Shown: positions 49,720 to 62,243 of the stretch, piece after piece
Layout: every line of letters begins with the position of its first letter
Position numbering within the stretch: the stretch's first letter is position 1
NCBI GenBank assembly: GCA_036925085.1
Contig: JAUPFP010000053.1
Location: 1,054,001 to 1,118,000, forward strand
Direction of reading: 5' to 3'
Source: Brachycybe producta
Taxonomy: Eukaryota > Arthropoda > Diplopoda > Playtdesmida > Andrognathidae
DNA length: 64,000 nt
The notes under the pieces: model-generated
The model's input: the letters and a program-made list of their open reading frames with translations, nothing else
Database searches by the model: none
Told to the model about the DNA's origin: nothing
Program-made: the position numbers and the translations under genes

Positions 49720-52490
49720 ACTTCAACTTCAACTTCAACTTCGACTTCAACTTCAACTACATTTTCAACTTTAACTTCAACTTTAACTTCAACTTCAACT
49801 TCAACTTTGAATTCTACTTCAACTTCAATTTCAACTTAAACTTTAACTTCAAATTCAACTTCAACTCCAATTTCAATTTGAACTTCAACCTCAAGTTCAC
49901 CTTCAACTTCAACTTCAAATTCAACTTCAACTTCAAATTCAACTTCAACTTCAACTCCAATTTCAACTTCAACTTCAACTTAGACTTCGACTTCGACTCT
50001 GACTTAAATGTCAACTTCAATTTCAACTTCAACTTCAACTTCAATTTTAACTCCAATTTCAACTTCAACTTGAACTTCAACTTTAACTTCAACTTTAACT
50101 TCAACTTTAACTTCAACTTTAACTTCAACTTCAACTACAATTTCAACTTCGACTTCAACTTCAAATTCAACATCAACTTCAGTTTCAACTTCAATTCCAA
50201 CTTCAAACTCAACTTCAACTTTAACTTCAACTGCGACTTCAACTTCAACTTTAATTTCAACTTCAACTTCAACACTTCATCTTCAACTTCTACTTCAATT
50301 TCAATTTCAACTTCAACTTCAACTTCACCTTTAACATCAACATCAACTTCAACTTCAACTTCAACTTCAACTTCAATTCCAACTTCAAACTTAACTTCAT
50401 CTTTAACTTCAATTCCAACTTCAAACCCAACTTCAACTGCAACTTCAACTTCAACTTCAACTTCATTTTCAACTTCAACTTCAATTTCAACTTCAACTTT
50501 AACTTCAAATTCAATTTCAACTTCAATTTTGAGTTCTACTTCAACTTTGACTTTGACTTTAACTTCGACTTCATCTTCAATTTCAACTTCAACTTTGAAT
50601 TCGACTTCATCTTCAATTTCAACTTCAACTTCAACTTCAATTTGAACTTCAACTTCAACTTCAACTTCAATTCCAACTTCAAACTCAACTTCAGCTTTAA
50701 CTTCTGCAAATTCAACTTCAAGTTCAATTTCAATTTCAAGATCAACTTCAACTTCATCTTCAACTTCAACTTCAACTTCAATTTCAACATCAACTTCAAC
50801 TTCACCTTCAACTTCAACTTCAACTTCAACTTCAACTTCAACTTCAACTTCAATTTCAACTTCAACTTCAACTTCAACTTCAATTCCAACTTCAAACTCA
50901 ACTTCAACTTTAACTTCAACTGCAACTTCAACTTCAACTTCAACTTCAACTTCATTTTCAACTTCAACTTCAATTTCAACTTCAATTTTGAATTCGACTT
51001 CATCTTCAATTTCAACTTCAACTTCAATTTCAACATCAACTTCAACTTCACCTTCAACTTGAACTCCAACTTCAACTTAAACTTCAAATTCAACTTCAGT
51101 TTCAACTTCAACATTGAATTCGACTTCATCTTCAATTTTAACTTCAACTTCAACTTCAATTTCAACTTCAACCTGGACTTCAACTGCAATTTCAACTTCA
51201 TCTTGAACTTCAAATTTAACTTCAAATTCAACTTTAACTTGAAATTCAACTTCAATGTTGTCTTCAACTTCAACTTCAACTTCAATTTTGTGTTCAACTT
51301 CAACTTTGACTTTGACTTAAATTTCAACTTCAACTTCACTATCAACTTCAAATTCAACTTCAACTTGAACTCCAATTTCAACTTCAAATTCAACTTCGAC
51401 TTAGACTTCAACTTCGACTTTGACTTTGACTTCGACTCTGACTTTAACTTTGACTTCAACTTCGACTTCAACTTCAACTTCATTTTCAACTTTAACTTCA
51501 TTTTCAACTTCAACTTCAACTTCAACTTCAACTTTAGCTTCGACTTCAATTTCAACTTCAACTTTGAATTCTACTTCAACTTCAATTTCAACTTAAACTT
51601 TAACTTCAAATTCAACTTCAACATCAATTTTGTGTTCAACTTCAACTTCGACTTTGACTTTGACTTCGACTCTGACTTAAAATTCAACTTCAAATTCAAC
51701 TTCAACTTCAAATTCAACTTCAACTTCAACTCCAATTTCAACTTCAACTTCAACTTAGACTTCGACTTCGACTTTTACTTTGACTTCAACTTCGACTTCA
51801 ACTTCAACTTCATTTTCAACTTCAACTTCATTTTCAACTTCAACTTCAACTTCAACTTTAGCTTCGACTTCAATTTCATCTTCAACTTTGAATTCTACTT
51901 CAACTTCAATTTCAACTTAAACTTTAACTTCAAATTCAACTTCAACATCAATTTTGTGTGCAACTTCAACTTCGACTTTGACTTTGACTTCGACTCTGAC
52001 TTAAATTTCAACTTCAATTTCAACTTCAACTTTAACTTCAACTACAATTTCAACTTCAACTTCAACTTCAACTTCAATTTTAAATAAAACTTCAACTTCA
52101 ACATCAATTTTGTGTTCAACTTCAACTTCGACTTTGACTTTGACTTCGACTCTGACTTAAATGTCAACTTCAATTTCAACTTCAACTTCAACTTCAACTT
52201 TAACTCCAATTTCAACTTCAACTTTAACTTCAACTTTAACTTCAACTTCAACTTCAATTTCAACTTCGACTTCAACTTCAAATTCAACATCAACTTCCGT
52301 TTCAACTTCAATTCCAACTTCAAACTCAACTTCAACTTTAACTTCAACTGCAACTTCAACATCAACTTCAACTTCAACTTCAACTTCAACTTCAACTTCA
52401 ACTTTGAATTCGACTTCATCTTCAATTTCAACTTCAACTTCAACTTCAACTGCAACTTCAATTTCAATTTCAACTTCAACTTCAACTTCA
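49720..52490 (+). repeat. Right Y/X composite, copy 1 (offset 2771)
   Basis: Anchors at offset 2771 are TTTAAC at 50082 and 52853, CCC at 50426 and 53197, and CCTGG at 51172 and 53943. The unit joins a Y part (CCTCAAGTTCACC, TTTAAC array, CCC, TTCTGCAAATTC) to an X part (CCTGG, TTAGAC), then returns to Y sequence with TTTTACTTTGAC near 51772. One hexamer is missing near 49800, so the offset is 2765 upstream of it. Confidence 0.85.
50082..50123 (+). repeat. TTTAAC-TTCAAC dodecamer array, 4 units
   Basis: TTTAAC lies at 50082, 50094, 50106 and 50118. This is half the unit number of the left arrays, with TTGAACTTCAAC instead of TTGAACTTGAAC just upstream. The right arrays thus form their own subgroup. 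Confidence 0.9.
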
Positions 52491-55270
52491 ACTTCAACTT
52501 CAACTTCGACTTCAACTTCAACTACATTTTCAACTTTAACTTCAACTTTAACTTCAACTTCAACTTCAACTTCAACTTTGAATTCTACTTCAACTTCAAT
52601 TTCAACTTAAACTTTAACTTCAAATTCAACTTCAACTCCAATTTCAATTTGAACTTCAACCTCAAGTTCACCTTCAACTTCAACTTCAAATTCAACTTCA
52701 ACTTCAAATTCAACTTCAACTTCAACTCCAATTTCAACTTCAACTTCAACTTAGACTTCGACTTCGACTCTGACTTAAATGTCAACTTCAATTTCAACTT
52801 CAACTTCAACTTCAATTTTAACTCCAATTTCAACTTCAACTTGAACTTCAACTTTAACTTCAACTTTAACTTCAACTTTAACTTCAACTTTAACTTCAAC
52901 TTCAACTACAATTTCAACTTCGACTTCAACTTCAAATTCAACATCAACTTCAGTTTCAACTTCAATTCCAACTTCAAACTCAACTTCAACTTTAACTTCA
53001 ACTGCGACTTCAACTTCAACTTTAATTTCAACTTCAACTTCAACACTTCATCTTCAACTTCTACTTCAATTTCAATTTCAACTTCAACTTCAACTTCACC
53101 TTTAACATCAACATCAACTTCAACTTCAACTTCAACTTCAACTTCAATTCCAACTTCAAACTTAACTTCATCTTTAACTTCAATTCCAACTTCAAACCCA
53201 ACTTCAACTGCAACTTCAACTTCAACTTCAACTTCATTTTCAACTTCAACTTCAATTTCAACTTCAACTTTAACTTCAAATTCAATTTCAACTTCAATTT
53301 TGAGTTCTACTTCAACTTTGACTTTGACTTTAACTTCGACTTCATCTTCAATTTCAACTTCAACTTTGAATTCGACTTCATCTTCAATTTCAACTTCAAC
53401 TTCAACTTCAATTTGAACTTCAACTTCAACTTCAACTTCAATTCCAACTTCAAACTCAACTTCAGCTTTAACTTCTGCAAATTCAACTTCAAGTTCAATT
53501 TCAATTTCAAGATCAACTTCAACTTCATCTTCAACTTCAACTTCAACTTCAATTTCAACATCAACTTCAACTTCACCTTCAACTTCAACTTCAACTTCAA
53601 CTTCAACTTCAACTTCAACTTCAATTTCAACTTCAACTTCAACTTCAACTTCAATTCCAACTTCAAACTCAACTTCAACTTTAACTTCAACTGCAACTTC
53701 AACTTCAACTTCAACTTCAACTTCATTTTCAACTTCAACTTCAATTTCAACTTCAATTTTGAATTCGACTTCATCTTCAATTTCAACTTCAACTTCAATT
53801 TCAACATCAACTTCAACTTCACCTTCAACTTGAACTCCAACTTCAACTTAAACTTCAAATTCAACTTCAGTTTCAACTTCAACATTGAATTCGACTTCAT
53901 CTTCAATTTTAACTTCAACTTCAACTTCAATTTCAACTTCAACCTGGACTTCAACTGCAATTTCAACTTCATCTTGAACTTCAAATTTAACTTCAAATTC
54001 AACTTTAACTTGAAATTCAACTTCAATGTTGTCTTCAACTTCAACTTCAACTTCAATTTTGTGTTCAACTTCAACTTTGACTTTGACTTAAATTTCAACT
54101 TCAACTTCACTATCAACTTCAAATTCAACTTCAACTTGAACTCCAATTTCAACTTCAAATTCAACTTCGACTTAGACTTCAACTTCGACTTTGACTTTGA
54201 CTTCGACTCTGACTTTAACTTTGACTTCAACTTCGACTTCAACTTCAACTTCATTTTCAACTTTAACTTCATTTTCAACTTCAACTTCAACTTCAACTTC
54301 AACTTTAGCTTCGACTTCAATTTCAACTTCAACTTTGAATTCTACTTCAACTTCAATTTCAACTTAAACTTTAACTTCAAATTCAACTTCAACATCAATT
54401 TTGTGTTCAACTTCAACTTCGACTTTGACTTTGACTTCGACTCTGACTTAAAATTCAACTTCAAATTCAACTTCAACTTCAAATTCAACTTCAACTTCAA
54501 CTCCAATTTCAACTTCAACTTCAACTTAGACTTCGACTTCGACTTTTACTTTGACTTCAACTTCGACTTCAACTTCAACTTCATTTTCAACTTCAACTTC
54601 ATTTTCAACTTCAACTTCAACTTCAACTTTAGCTTCGACTTCAATTTCATCTTCAACTTTGAATTCTACTTCAACTTCAATTTCAACTTAAACTTTAACT
54701 TCAAATTCAACTTCAACATCAATTTTGTGTGCAACTTCAACTTCGACTTTGACTTTGACTTCGACTCTGACTTAAATTTCAACTTCAATTTCAACTTCAA
54801 CTTTAACTTCAACTACAATTTCAACTTCAACTTCAACTTCAACTTCAATTTTAAATAAAACTTCAACTTCAACATCAATTTTGTGTTCAACTTCAACTTC
54901 GACTTTGACTTTGACTTCGACTCTGACTTAAATGTCAACTTCAATTTCAACTTCAACTTCAACTTCAACTTTAACTCCAATTTCAACTTCAACTTTAACT
55001 TCAACTTTAACTTCAACTTCAACTTCAATTTCAACTTCGACTTCAACTTCAAATTCAACATCAACTTCCGTTTCAACTTCAATTCCAACTTCAAACTCAA
55101 CTTCAACTTTAACTTCAACTGCAACTTCAACATCAACTTCAACTTCAACTTCAACTTCAACTTCAACTTCAACTTTGAATTCGACTTCATCTTCAATTTC
55201 AACTTCAACTTCAACTTCAACTGCAACTTCAATTTCAATTTCAACTTCAACTTCAACTTCAACTTCAACT
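52491..55270 (+). repeat. Right Y/X composite, copy 2 (offset 2771)
   Basis: This is the direct tandem copy of the preceding unit. It shares the private TTCCGTTTC (near 52297 and 55068) and AAATAAAACTTC (near 52083 and 54854). Homology ends near 55270, where this copy reads TTTGAATTCAAC and copy 1 continues in TTCAAC hexamers. Confidence 0.85.
52853..52894 (+). repeat. TTTAAC-TTCAAC dodecamer array, 4 units
   Basis: TTTAAC occurs every 12 bases from 52853 to 52889. This is the counterpart of 50082 at offset 2771, with unchanged unit number. Confidence 0.9.
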
Positions 55271-55893
55271 TTGAATTCAACTTCATTTTCAATTTCAACT
55301 TCAACTTCAACTAAAATTTCAACTTCAACTTTAACTTCAACTTCAACTTCAACTTTGAATTCGACTTCATCTTCAATTTCAACTTCAACTTCAACTTCAA
55401 CTGCAACTTCAATTTCAACTTCAACTTCATTGTCAACTTCAATTTCTATTTCAACTTCAATTTCAACTCCAATTTCAACTTCAACGTCATCTTCAACTTC
55501 AACTTCAACTTTAACTTCAACTTCAACTTCAATTTTGAGTTCAACTTCAACTTCGAATTTGACTTTGACTTCGAATTCATCTTCAATTTCAACTTCAACT
55601 TCAATTTCAACTTCAACTTCATCGTCAACTTCAACTTCAACTTCAATTTCAACTTCAACTTCAACTTCAACTTCAATTTCAAATTCAACTTCAACTTCAA
55701 CTCCAATTTCAAATTCAACTTCGACTTCGACTTTGACTTTGACTTTGACTTTGACTTCGACTCTGACTTTAACTTTGACTTCAACTTCGACTTCAACTTC
55801 AACTTCATTTTCAACTTCAACTTCAACTTAAGCTTCAACTTCAATTTCAACTTCAATTTCAACTTCAACTTTAACTTCAACTTCAACTTCAAC

Positions 55894-56007
55894 TTCGACT
55901 TCAACTTCGACTTCAACTTCGACTTCAACTTCGACTTCAACTTCGACTTCAACTTCGACTTCAACTGCGACTTCAACTTCGACTTCAACTTCGACTTCAA
56001 CTTCGAC
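55894..56007 (+). repeat. CpG dodecamer array, 10 units with one TGCGAC
   Basis: TTCGAC occurs every 12 bases from 55894 to 55954, then TGCGAC at 55966, then TTCGAC at 55978, 55990 and 56002. The TGCGAC variant marks a fixed point for comparing the three right-hand arrays. The pattern here is six before it and three after. Confidence 0.93.
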
Positions 56008-57308
56008 TTCAACTTCAACTTCATTTTCAACTTTAACTTCAACTTTAACTTCAAATTCAACTTCAACTCCAATTTCAATTTGAACTTCAACCTCAAGTTC
56101 ACCTTCAACTTCAACTTCAAATTCAACTTCAACTTCAACTTCAACTCCAATTTCAACTTCAACTTCAACTTAGACTTCGACTTCGACTTTGACTTTGACT
56201 TCGACTTTGACTTTGACTTCGACTCTGACTTTAACTTTGACTTCAACTTCGACTTCAACTTCAACTTCATTTTCAACTTCAACTTCATTTTCAACTTCAA
56301 CTTCATTTTCAACTTCAACTTCATTTTCAACTTCAACTTCAACTTCAACTTCACCTTTAGCTTCGACTTCAATTTCAATTTCAACTTTGAATTCTACTTC
56401 AACTTCAATTTCAAATTAAACTTTAATTTCAAATTTAACTTCAACATCAATTTTGTGTTCAACTTCAACTTCAAATTCAACTTCAAATTAAACTTCAACT
56501 TTAACTTCAACTTTAATTTCAACTTCAACTTCAACTTCAACTTCAACTTCAATTTTGAGTTCAACTTCAACTTTGAATTTGACTTTGACTTCGACTTCAT
56601 CTTCAATTTCAACTTCAACTTCAATTTCAACTTCAACTTCATCGTCAACTTCAACTTCAACTTCAACTTCAACTTTAACTTCAATTTCAACTTCAACTTC
56701 AACTTCAACACTTCATCTTCAACTTCAACTTCAAATTCAATTTCAACTTCGACTTCAACTTCAAATTCAACATCAACTTCAACTTCAACTTCAATTCCAA
56801 CTTCAAACTCAACTTCAACTTTAACTTCTGCAACTTCAACTTCAAGTTCAACTTCAATTTTAACTTCAACTTCAACTTCATCTTCAACTTCAACTTCAAA
56901 TTCAACTTCAAATTGTACTTCGACTTCAACTTCGACTTTAACTTCGACTTCAACTTCAACTTCATTTTCAACTTTAACTTCAACTTTAACTTCAACTTCA
57001 ACTTCAACTTCAACTTTGAATTCTACTTCAACTTCAATTTCAACTTAAACTATAACTTCAAATTCAACTTCAACTCCAATTTCAATTTGAACTTCAACCT
57101 CAAGTTCACCTTCAACTTCAACTTCAAATTCAACTTCAACTTCAAATTCAACTTCAACTTCAACTCCAATTTCAACTTCAACTTCAACTTAGACTTCGAC
57201 TTCGACTTTGACTTTGACTTCGACTCTGACTTAAATGTCAACTTCAATTTCAACTTCAACTTCAACTTCAATTTTAACTCCAATTTCAACTTCAACTTGA
57301 ACTTCAAC

Positions 57309-57350
57309 TTTAACTTCAACTTTAACTTCAACTTTAACTTCAACTTTAAC
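57309..57350 (+). repeat. TTTAAC-TTCAAC dodecamer array, 4 units
   Basis: TTTAAC lies at 57309, 57321, 57333 and 57345. The context and number match the arrays at 50082, 52853 and 60529. Confidence 0.9.
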
Positions 57351-58879
57351 TTCAACTTCAACTTCAATTTCAACTTCGACTTCAACTTCAAATTCAACAT
57401 CAACTTCAGTTTCAACTTCAATTCCAACTTCAAACTCAACTTCAACTTTAACTTCAACTGCGACTTCAACTTCAACTTTAATTTCATCTTCAACTTCAAC
57501 ACTTCATCTTCAACTTCTACTTCAATTTCAATTTCAACTTCAACTTCAACTTCACCTTTAACATCAACATCAACTTCAACTTCAACTTCAACTTCAACTT
57601 CAATTCCAACTTCAAACTTAACTTCATCTTTAACTTCAATTCCAACTTCAAACCCAACTTCAACTGCAACTTCAACTTCAACTTCAACTTCATTTTCAAC
57701 TTCAACTTCAATTTCAACTTCAACTTTAACTTCAAATTCAATTTCAACTTCAATTTTGAGTTCTACTTCAACTTTGACTTTGACTTTGACTTCGACTTCA
57801 TCTTCAATTTCAACTTCAACTTTGAATTCGACTTCATCTTCAATTTCAACTTCAACTTCAACTTCAATTTGAACTTCAACTTCAACTTCAACTTCAATTC
57901 CAACTTCAAACTCAACTTCAGCTTTAACTTCTGCAAATTCAACTTCAAGTTCAATTTTAATTTCAAGATCAACTTCAACTTCATCTTCAACTTCAACTTC
58001 AACTTCAATTTCAACATCAACTTCAACTTCACCTTCAACTTCAACTTCAACTTCAACTTCAACTTCAATTTCAACTTCAACTTCAACTTCAACTTCAATT
58101 CCAACTTCAAACTCAACTTCAACTTTAACTTCAACTGCAACTTCAACATCAACTTCAACTTCAACTTCAACTTCAACTTCAACTTTGAATTCGACTTCAT
58201 CTTCAATTTCAACTTCAACTTCAACTGCAACTTCAATTTCAATTTCAACTTCAACTTCAACTTCAACTTTGAATTCAACTTCATTTTCAATTTCAACTTC
58301 AACTTCAACTAAAATTTCAACTTCAACTTTAACTTCAACTTCAACTTCAACTTTGAATTCGACTTCATCTTCAATTTCAACTTCAACTGCAACTTCAATT
58401 TCAACTTCAACTTCATTGTCAACTTCAATTTCTATTTCAACTTCAATTTCAACTCCAATTTCAACTTCAACGTCATCTTCAACTTCAACTTCAACTTTAA
58501 CTTCAACTTCAACTTCAATTTTGAGTTCAACTTCAACTTCGAATTTGACTTTGACTTCGAATTCATCTTCAATTTCAACTTCAACTTCAATTTCAACTTC
58601 AACTTCATCGTCAACTTCAACTTCAACTTCAATTTCAACTTCAACTTCAACTTCAACTTCAATTTCAAATTCAACTTCAACTTCAACTCCAATTTCAAAT
58701 TCAACTTTGACTTCGACATTGACTTTGACTTTGACTTTGACTTCGACTCTGACTTTAACTTTGACTTCAACTTCGACTTCAACTTCAACTTCATTTTCAA
58801 CTTCAACTTCAACTTAAGCTTCAACTTCAATTTCAACTTCAATTTCAACTTCAACTTTAACTTCAACTTCAACTTCAAC

Positions 58880-58993
58880 TTCGACTTCAACTTCGACTTC
58901 AACTTCGACTTCAACTTCGACTTCAACTTCGACTTCAACTTCGACTTCAACTGCGACTTCAACTTCGACTTCAACTTCGACTTCAACTTCGAC
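58880..58993 (+). repeat. CpG dodecamer array, 10 units with one TGCGAC
   Basis: TTCGAC occurs every 12 bases from 58880 to 58940, TGCGAC at 58952, then TTCGAC at 58964, 58976 and 58988. The layout is the same as at 55894: six, one variant, three. Confidence 0.93.
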
Positions 58994-60528
58994 TTCAACT
59001 TCAACTTCATTTTCAACTTTAACTTCAACTTCAACTTCAACTTCAACTTTGAATTCTACTTCAACTTCAATTTCAACTGAAACTTTAACTTCAAATTCAA
59101 CTTCAACTCCAATTTCAATTTGAACTTCAACCTCAAGTTCACCTTCAACTTCAACTTCAAATTTAACTTCAACTTCAACTTCAACTCCAATTTCAACTTC
59201 AACTTCAACTTAGACTTCGACTTCGACTTTGACTTTGACTTCGACTTTGACTTTGACTTCGACTCTGACTTTAACTTTGACTTCAACTTCGACTTCAACT
59301 TCAACTTCATTTTCAACTTCAACTTCATTTTCAACTTCAACTTCATTTTCAACTTCAACTTCAACTTCAACTTCACCTTTAGCTTCGACTTCAATTTCAA
59401 TTTCAACTTTGAATTCTACTTCAACTTCAATTTCAAATTAAACTTTAATTTCAAATTTAACTTCAACATCAATTTTGTGTTCATCTTCAACTTCGACTTT
59501 GACTTTGACTTCGACTCTGACTTAAATTTCAACTTCAATTTCAACTTCAACTTTAACTTTAACTTCAATTTCAACTTTAACTTCAACTTCAACTTCAATT
59601 TCAACTTCAACATCAATTTCAACTTCAACTTCAACTTCAACTTCAAATTCAACTTCAAATTAAACTTCAACTTTAACTTCAACTTTAATTTCAACTTCAA
59701 CTTCAACTTCAACTTCAACTTCAATTTTGAGTTCAACTTCAACTTTGAATTTGACTTTGACTTCGACTTCATCTTCAATTTCAACTTCAACTTCAATTTC
59801 AACTTCAACTTCATCGTCAACTTCAACTTCAACTTCAACTTCAACTTTAACTTCAATTTCAACTTCAACTTCAACTTCAACACTTCATCTTCAACTTCAA
59901 CTTCAACTTCAATTTCAACTTCGACTTCAACTTCAAATTCAACATCAACTTCAACTTCAACTTCAATTCCAACTTCAAACTCAACTTCAACTTTAACTTC
60001 TGCAACTTCAACTTCAAGTTCAACTTCAATTTTAACTTCAACTTCAACTTCATCTTCAACTTCAACTTCAAATTCAATTTCAACATCAACTTCAACTTCA
60101 CCTTCAACTTCAACTTCAAATTCAACTTCAAATTGTACTTCGACTTCAACTTCGACTTCAACTTCGACTTCAACTTCAACTTCATTTTCAACTTTAACTT
60201 CAACTTTAACTTCAACTTCAACTTCAACTTCAACTTTGAATTCTACTTCAACTTCAATTTCAACTTAAACTATAACTTCAAATTCAACTTCAACTCCAAT
60301 TTCAATTTGAACTTCAACCTCAAGTTCACCTTCAACTTCAACTTCAAATTCAACTTCAACTTCAAATTCAACTTCAACTTCAACTCCAATTTCAACTTCA
60401 ACTTCAACTTAGACTTCGACTTCGACTTTGACTTTGACTTCGACTCTGACTTAAATGTCAACTTCAATTTCAACTTCAACTTCAACTTCAATTTTAACTC
60501 CAATTTCAACTTCAACTTGAACTTCAAC

Positions 60529-60570
60529 TTTAACTTCAACTTTAACTTCAACTTTAACTTCAACTTTAAC
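60529..60570 (+). repeat. TTTAAC-TTCAAC dodecamer array, 4 units
   Basis: TTTAAC occurs every 12 bases from 60529 to 60565, at offset 3220 from the array at 57309. Confidence 0.9.
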
Positions 60571-62105
60571 TTCAACTTCAACTTCAATTTCAACTTCGAC
60601 TTCAACTTCAAATTCAACATCATCTTCAGTTTCAACTTCAATTCCAACTTCAAACTCAACTTCAACTTTAACTTCAACTGCGACTTCAACTTCAACTTTA
60701 ATTTCATCTTCAACTTCAACACTTCATCTTCAACTTCTACTTCAATTTCAATTTCAACTTCAACTTCAACTTCACCTTTAACATCAACATCAACTTCAAC
60801 TTCAACTTCAACTTCAACTTCAATTCCAACTTCAAACTTAACTTCATCTTTAACTTCAATTCCAACTTCAAACCCAACTTCAACTGCAACTTCAACTTCA
60901 ACTTCAACTTCATTTTCAACTTCAACTTCAATTTCAACTTCAACTTTAACTTCAAATTCAATTTCAACTTCAATTTTGAGTTCTACTTCAACTTTGACTT
61001 TGACTTTGACTTCGACTTCATCTTCAATTTCAACTTCAACTTTGAATTCGACTTCATCTTCAATTTCAACTTCAACTTCAACTTCAATTTGAACTTCAAC
61101 TTCAACTTCAACTTCAATTCCAACTTCAAACTCAACTTCAGCTTTAACTTCTGCAAATTCAACTTCAAGTTCAATTTCAATTTCAAGATCAACTTCAACT
61201 TCATCTTCAACTTCAACTTCAACTTCAATTTCAACATCAACTTCAACTTCACCTTCAACTTCAACTTCAACTTCAACTTCAACTTCAACTTCAATTTCAA
61301 CTTCAACTTCAACTTCAACTTCAATTCCAACTTCAAACTCAACTTCAACTTTAACTTCAACTGCAACTTCAACATCAACTTCAACTTCAACTTCAACTTC
61401 AACTTCAACTTTGATTTCGACTTCATCTTCAATTTCAACTTCAACTTCAACTTCAACTGCAACTTCAATTTCAATTTCAACTCCAACTTCAACTTTGAAT
61501 TCAACTTCATTTTCAATTTCAACTTCAACTTCAACTAAAATTTCAACTTCAACTTTAACTTCAACTTCAACTTCAACTTTGAATTCGACTTCATCTTCAA
61601 TTTCAACTTCAACTTCAACTTCAACTGCAACTTCAATTTCAACTTCAACTTCATTGTCAACTTCAATTTCTATTTCAACTTCAATTTCAACTCCAATTTC
61701 AACTTCAACGTCATCTTCAACTTCAACTTCAACTTTAACTTCAACTTCAACTTCAATTTTGAGTTCAACTTCAACTTCGAATTTGACTTTGACTTCGAAC
61801 TCATCTTCAATTTCAACTTCAACTTCAATTTCAACTTCAACTTCATCGTCAACTTCAACTTTAACTTCAATTTCAACTTCAACTTCAACTTCAACTTCAA
61901 TTTCAAATTCAACTTCAACTTCAACTCCAATTTCAAATTCAACTTCGACTTCGACTTTGACTTTGACTTTGACTTTGACTTCGACTCTGACTTTAACTTT
62001 GACTTCAACTTCGACTTCAACTTCAACTTCATTTTCAACTTCAACTTCAACTTAAGCTTCAACTTCAATTTCAACTTCAACTTTAACTTCAACTTCAACT
62101 TCAAC

Positions 62106-62243
62106 TTCGACTTCAACTTCGACTTCAACTTCGACTTCAACTTCGACTTCAACTTCGACTTCAACTTCGACTTCAACTTCGACTTCAACTTCGACTTCAA
62201 CTTCGACTTCAACTGCGACTTCAACTTCGACTTCAACTTCGAC
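62106..62243 (+). repeat. CpG dodecamer array, 12 units with one TGCGAC
   Basis: TTCGAC occurs every 12 bases from 62106 to 62202 (nine), TGCGAC at 62214, then TTCGAC at 62226 and 62238. Relative to its two homologues, three units were gained to the left of the variant and one lost to the right. Confidence 0.93.

Larger units (their letters stand above)
52575..57014 (+). repeat. Right Y unit of 4440 bp
   Basis: Measured from TTTGAATTCTAC to the next equivalent one, this unit is 4440 bp, against 3220 and 3136 for the following two. The extra length is mainly the X-containing stretch at about 53690-55120. It lies between two copies of a CAATTCC to CTGCAAC segment, and the shorter units have that segment once. 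HindIII-type AAGCTT is at 55830-55835. Confidence 0.75.
57015..60234 (+). repeat. Right Y unit of 3220 bp
   Basis: The unit starts at TTTGAATTCTAC, near 57015. Landmarks are TTAAACTATAAC near 57045, CCTCAAGTTCACC near 57098, the TTTAAC array at 57309, CCC at 57653-57655, TTCTGCAAATTC near 57930, CTAAAATTTC near 58309, AAGCTT at 58816-58821, the CpG array at 58880, a second CCTCAAGTTCACC near 59130, and TTCTGC near 60000. CCC recurs at 60873, exactly 3220 on. Confidence 0.83.
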
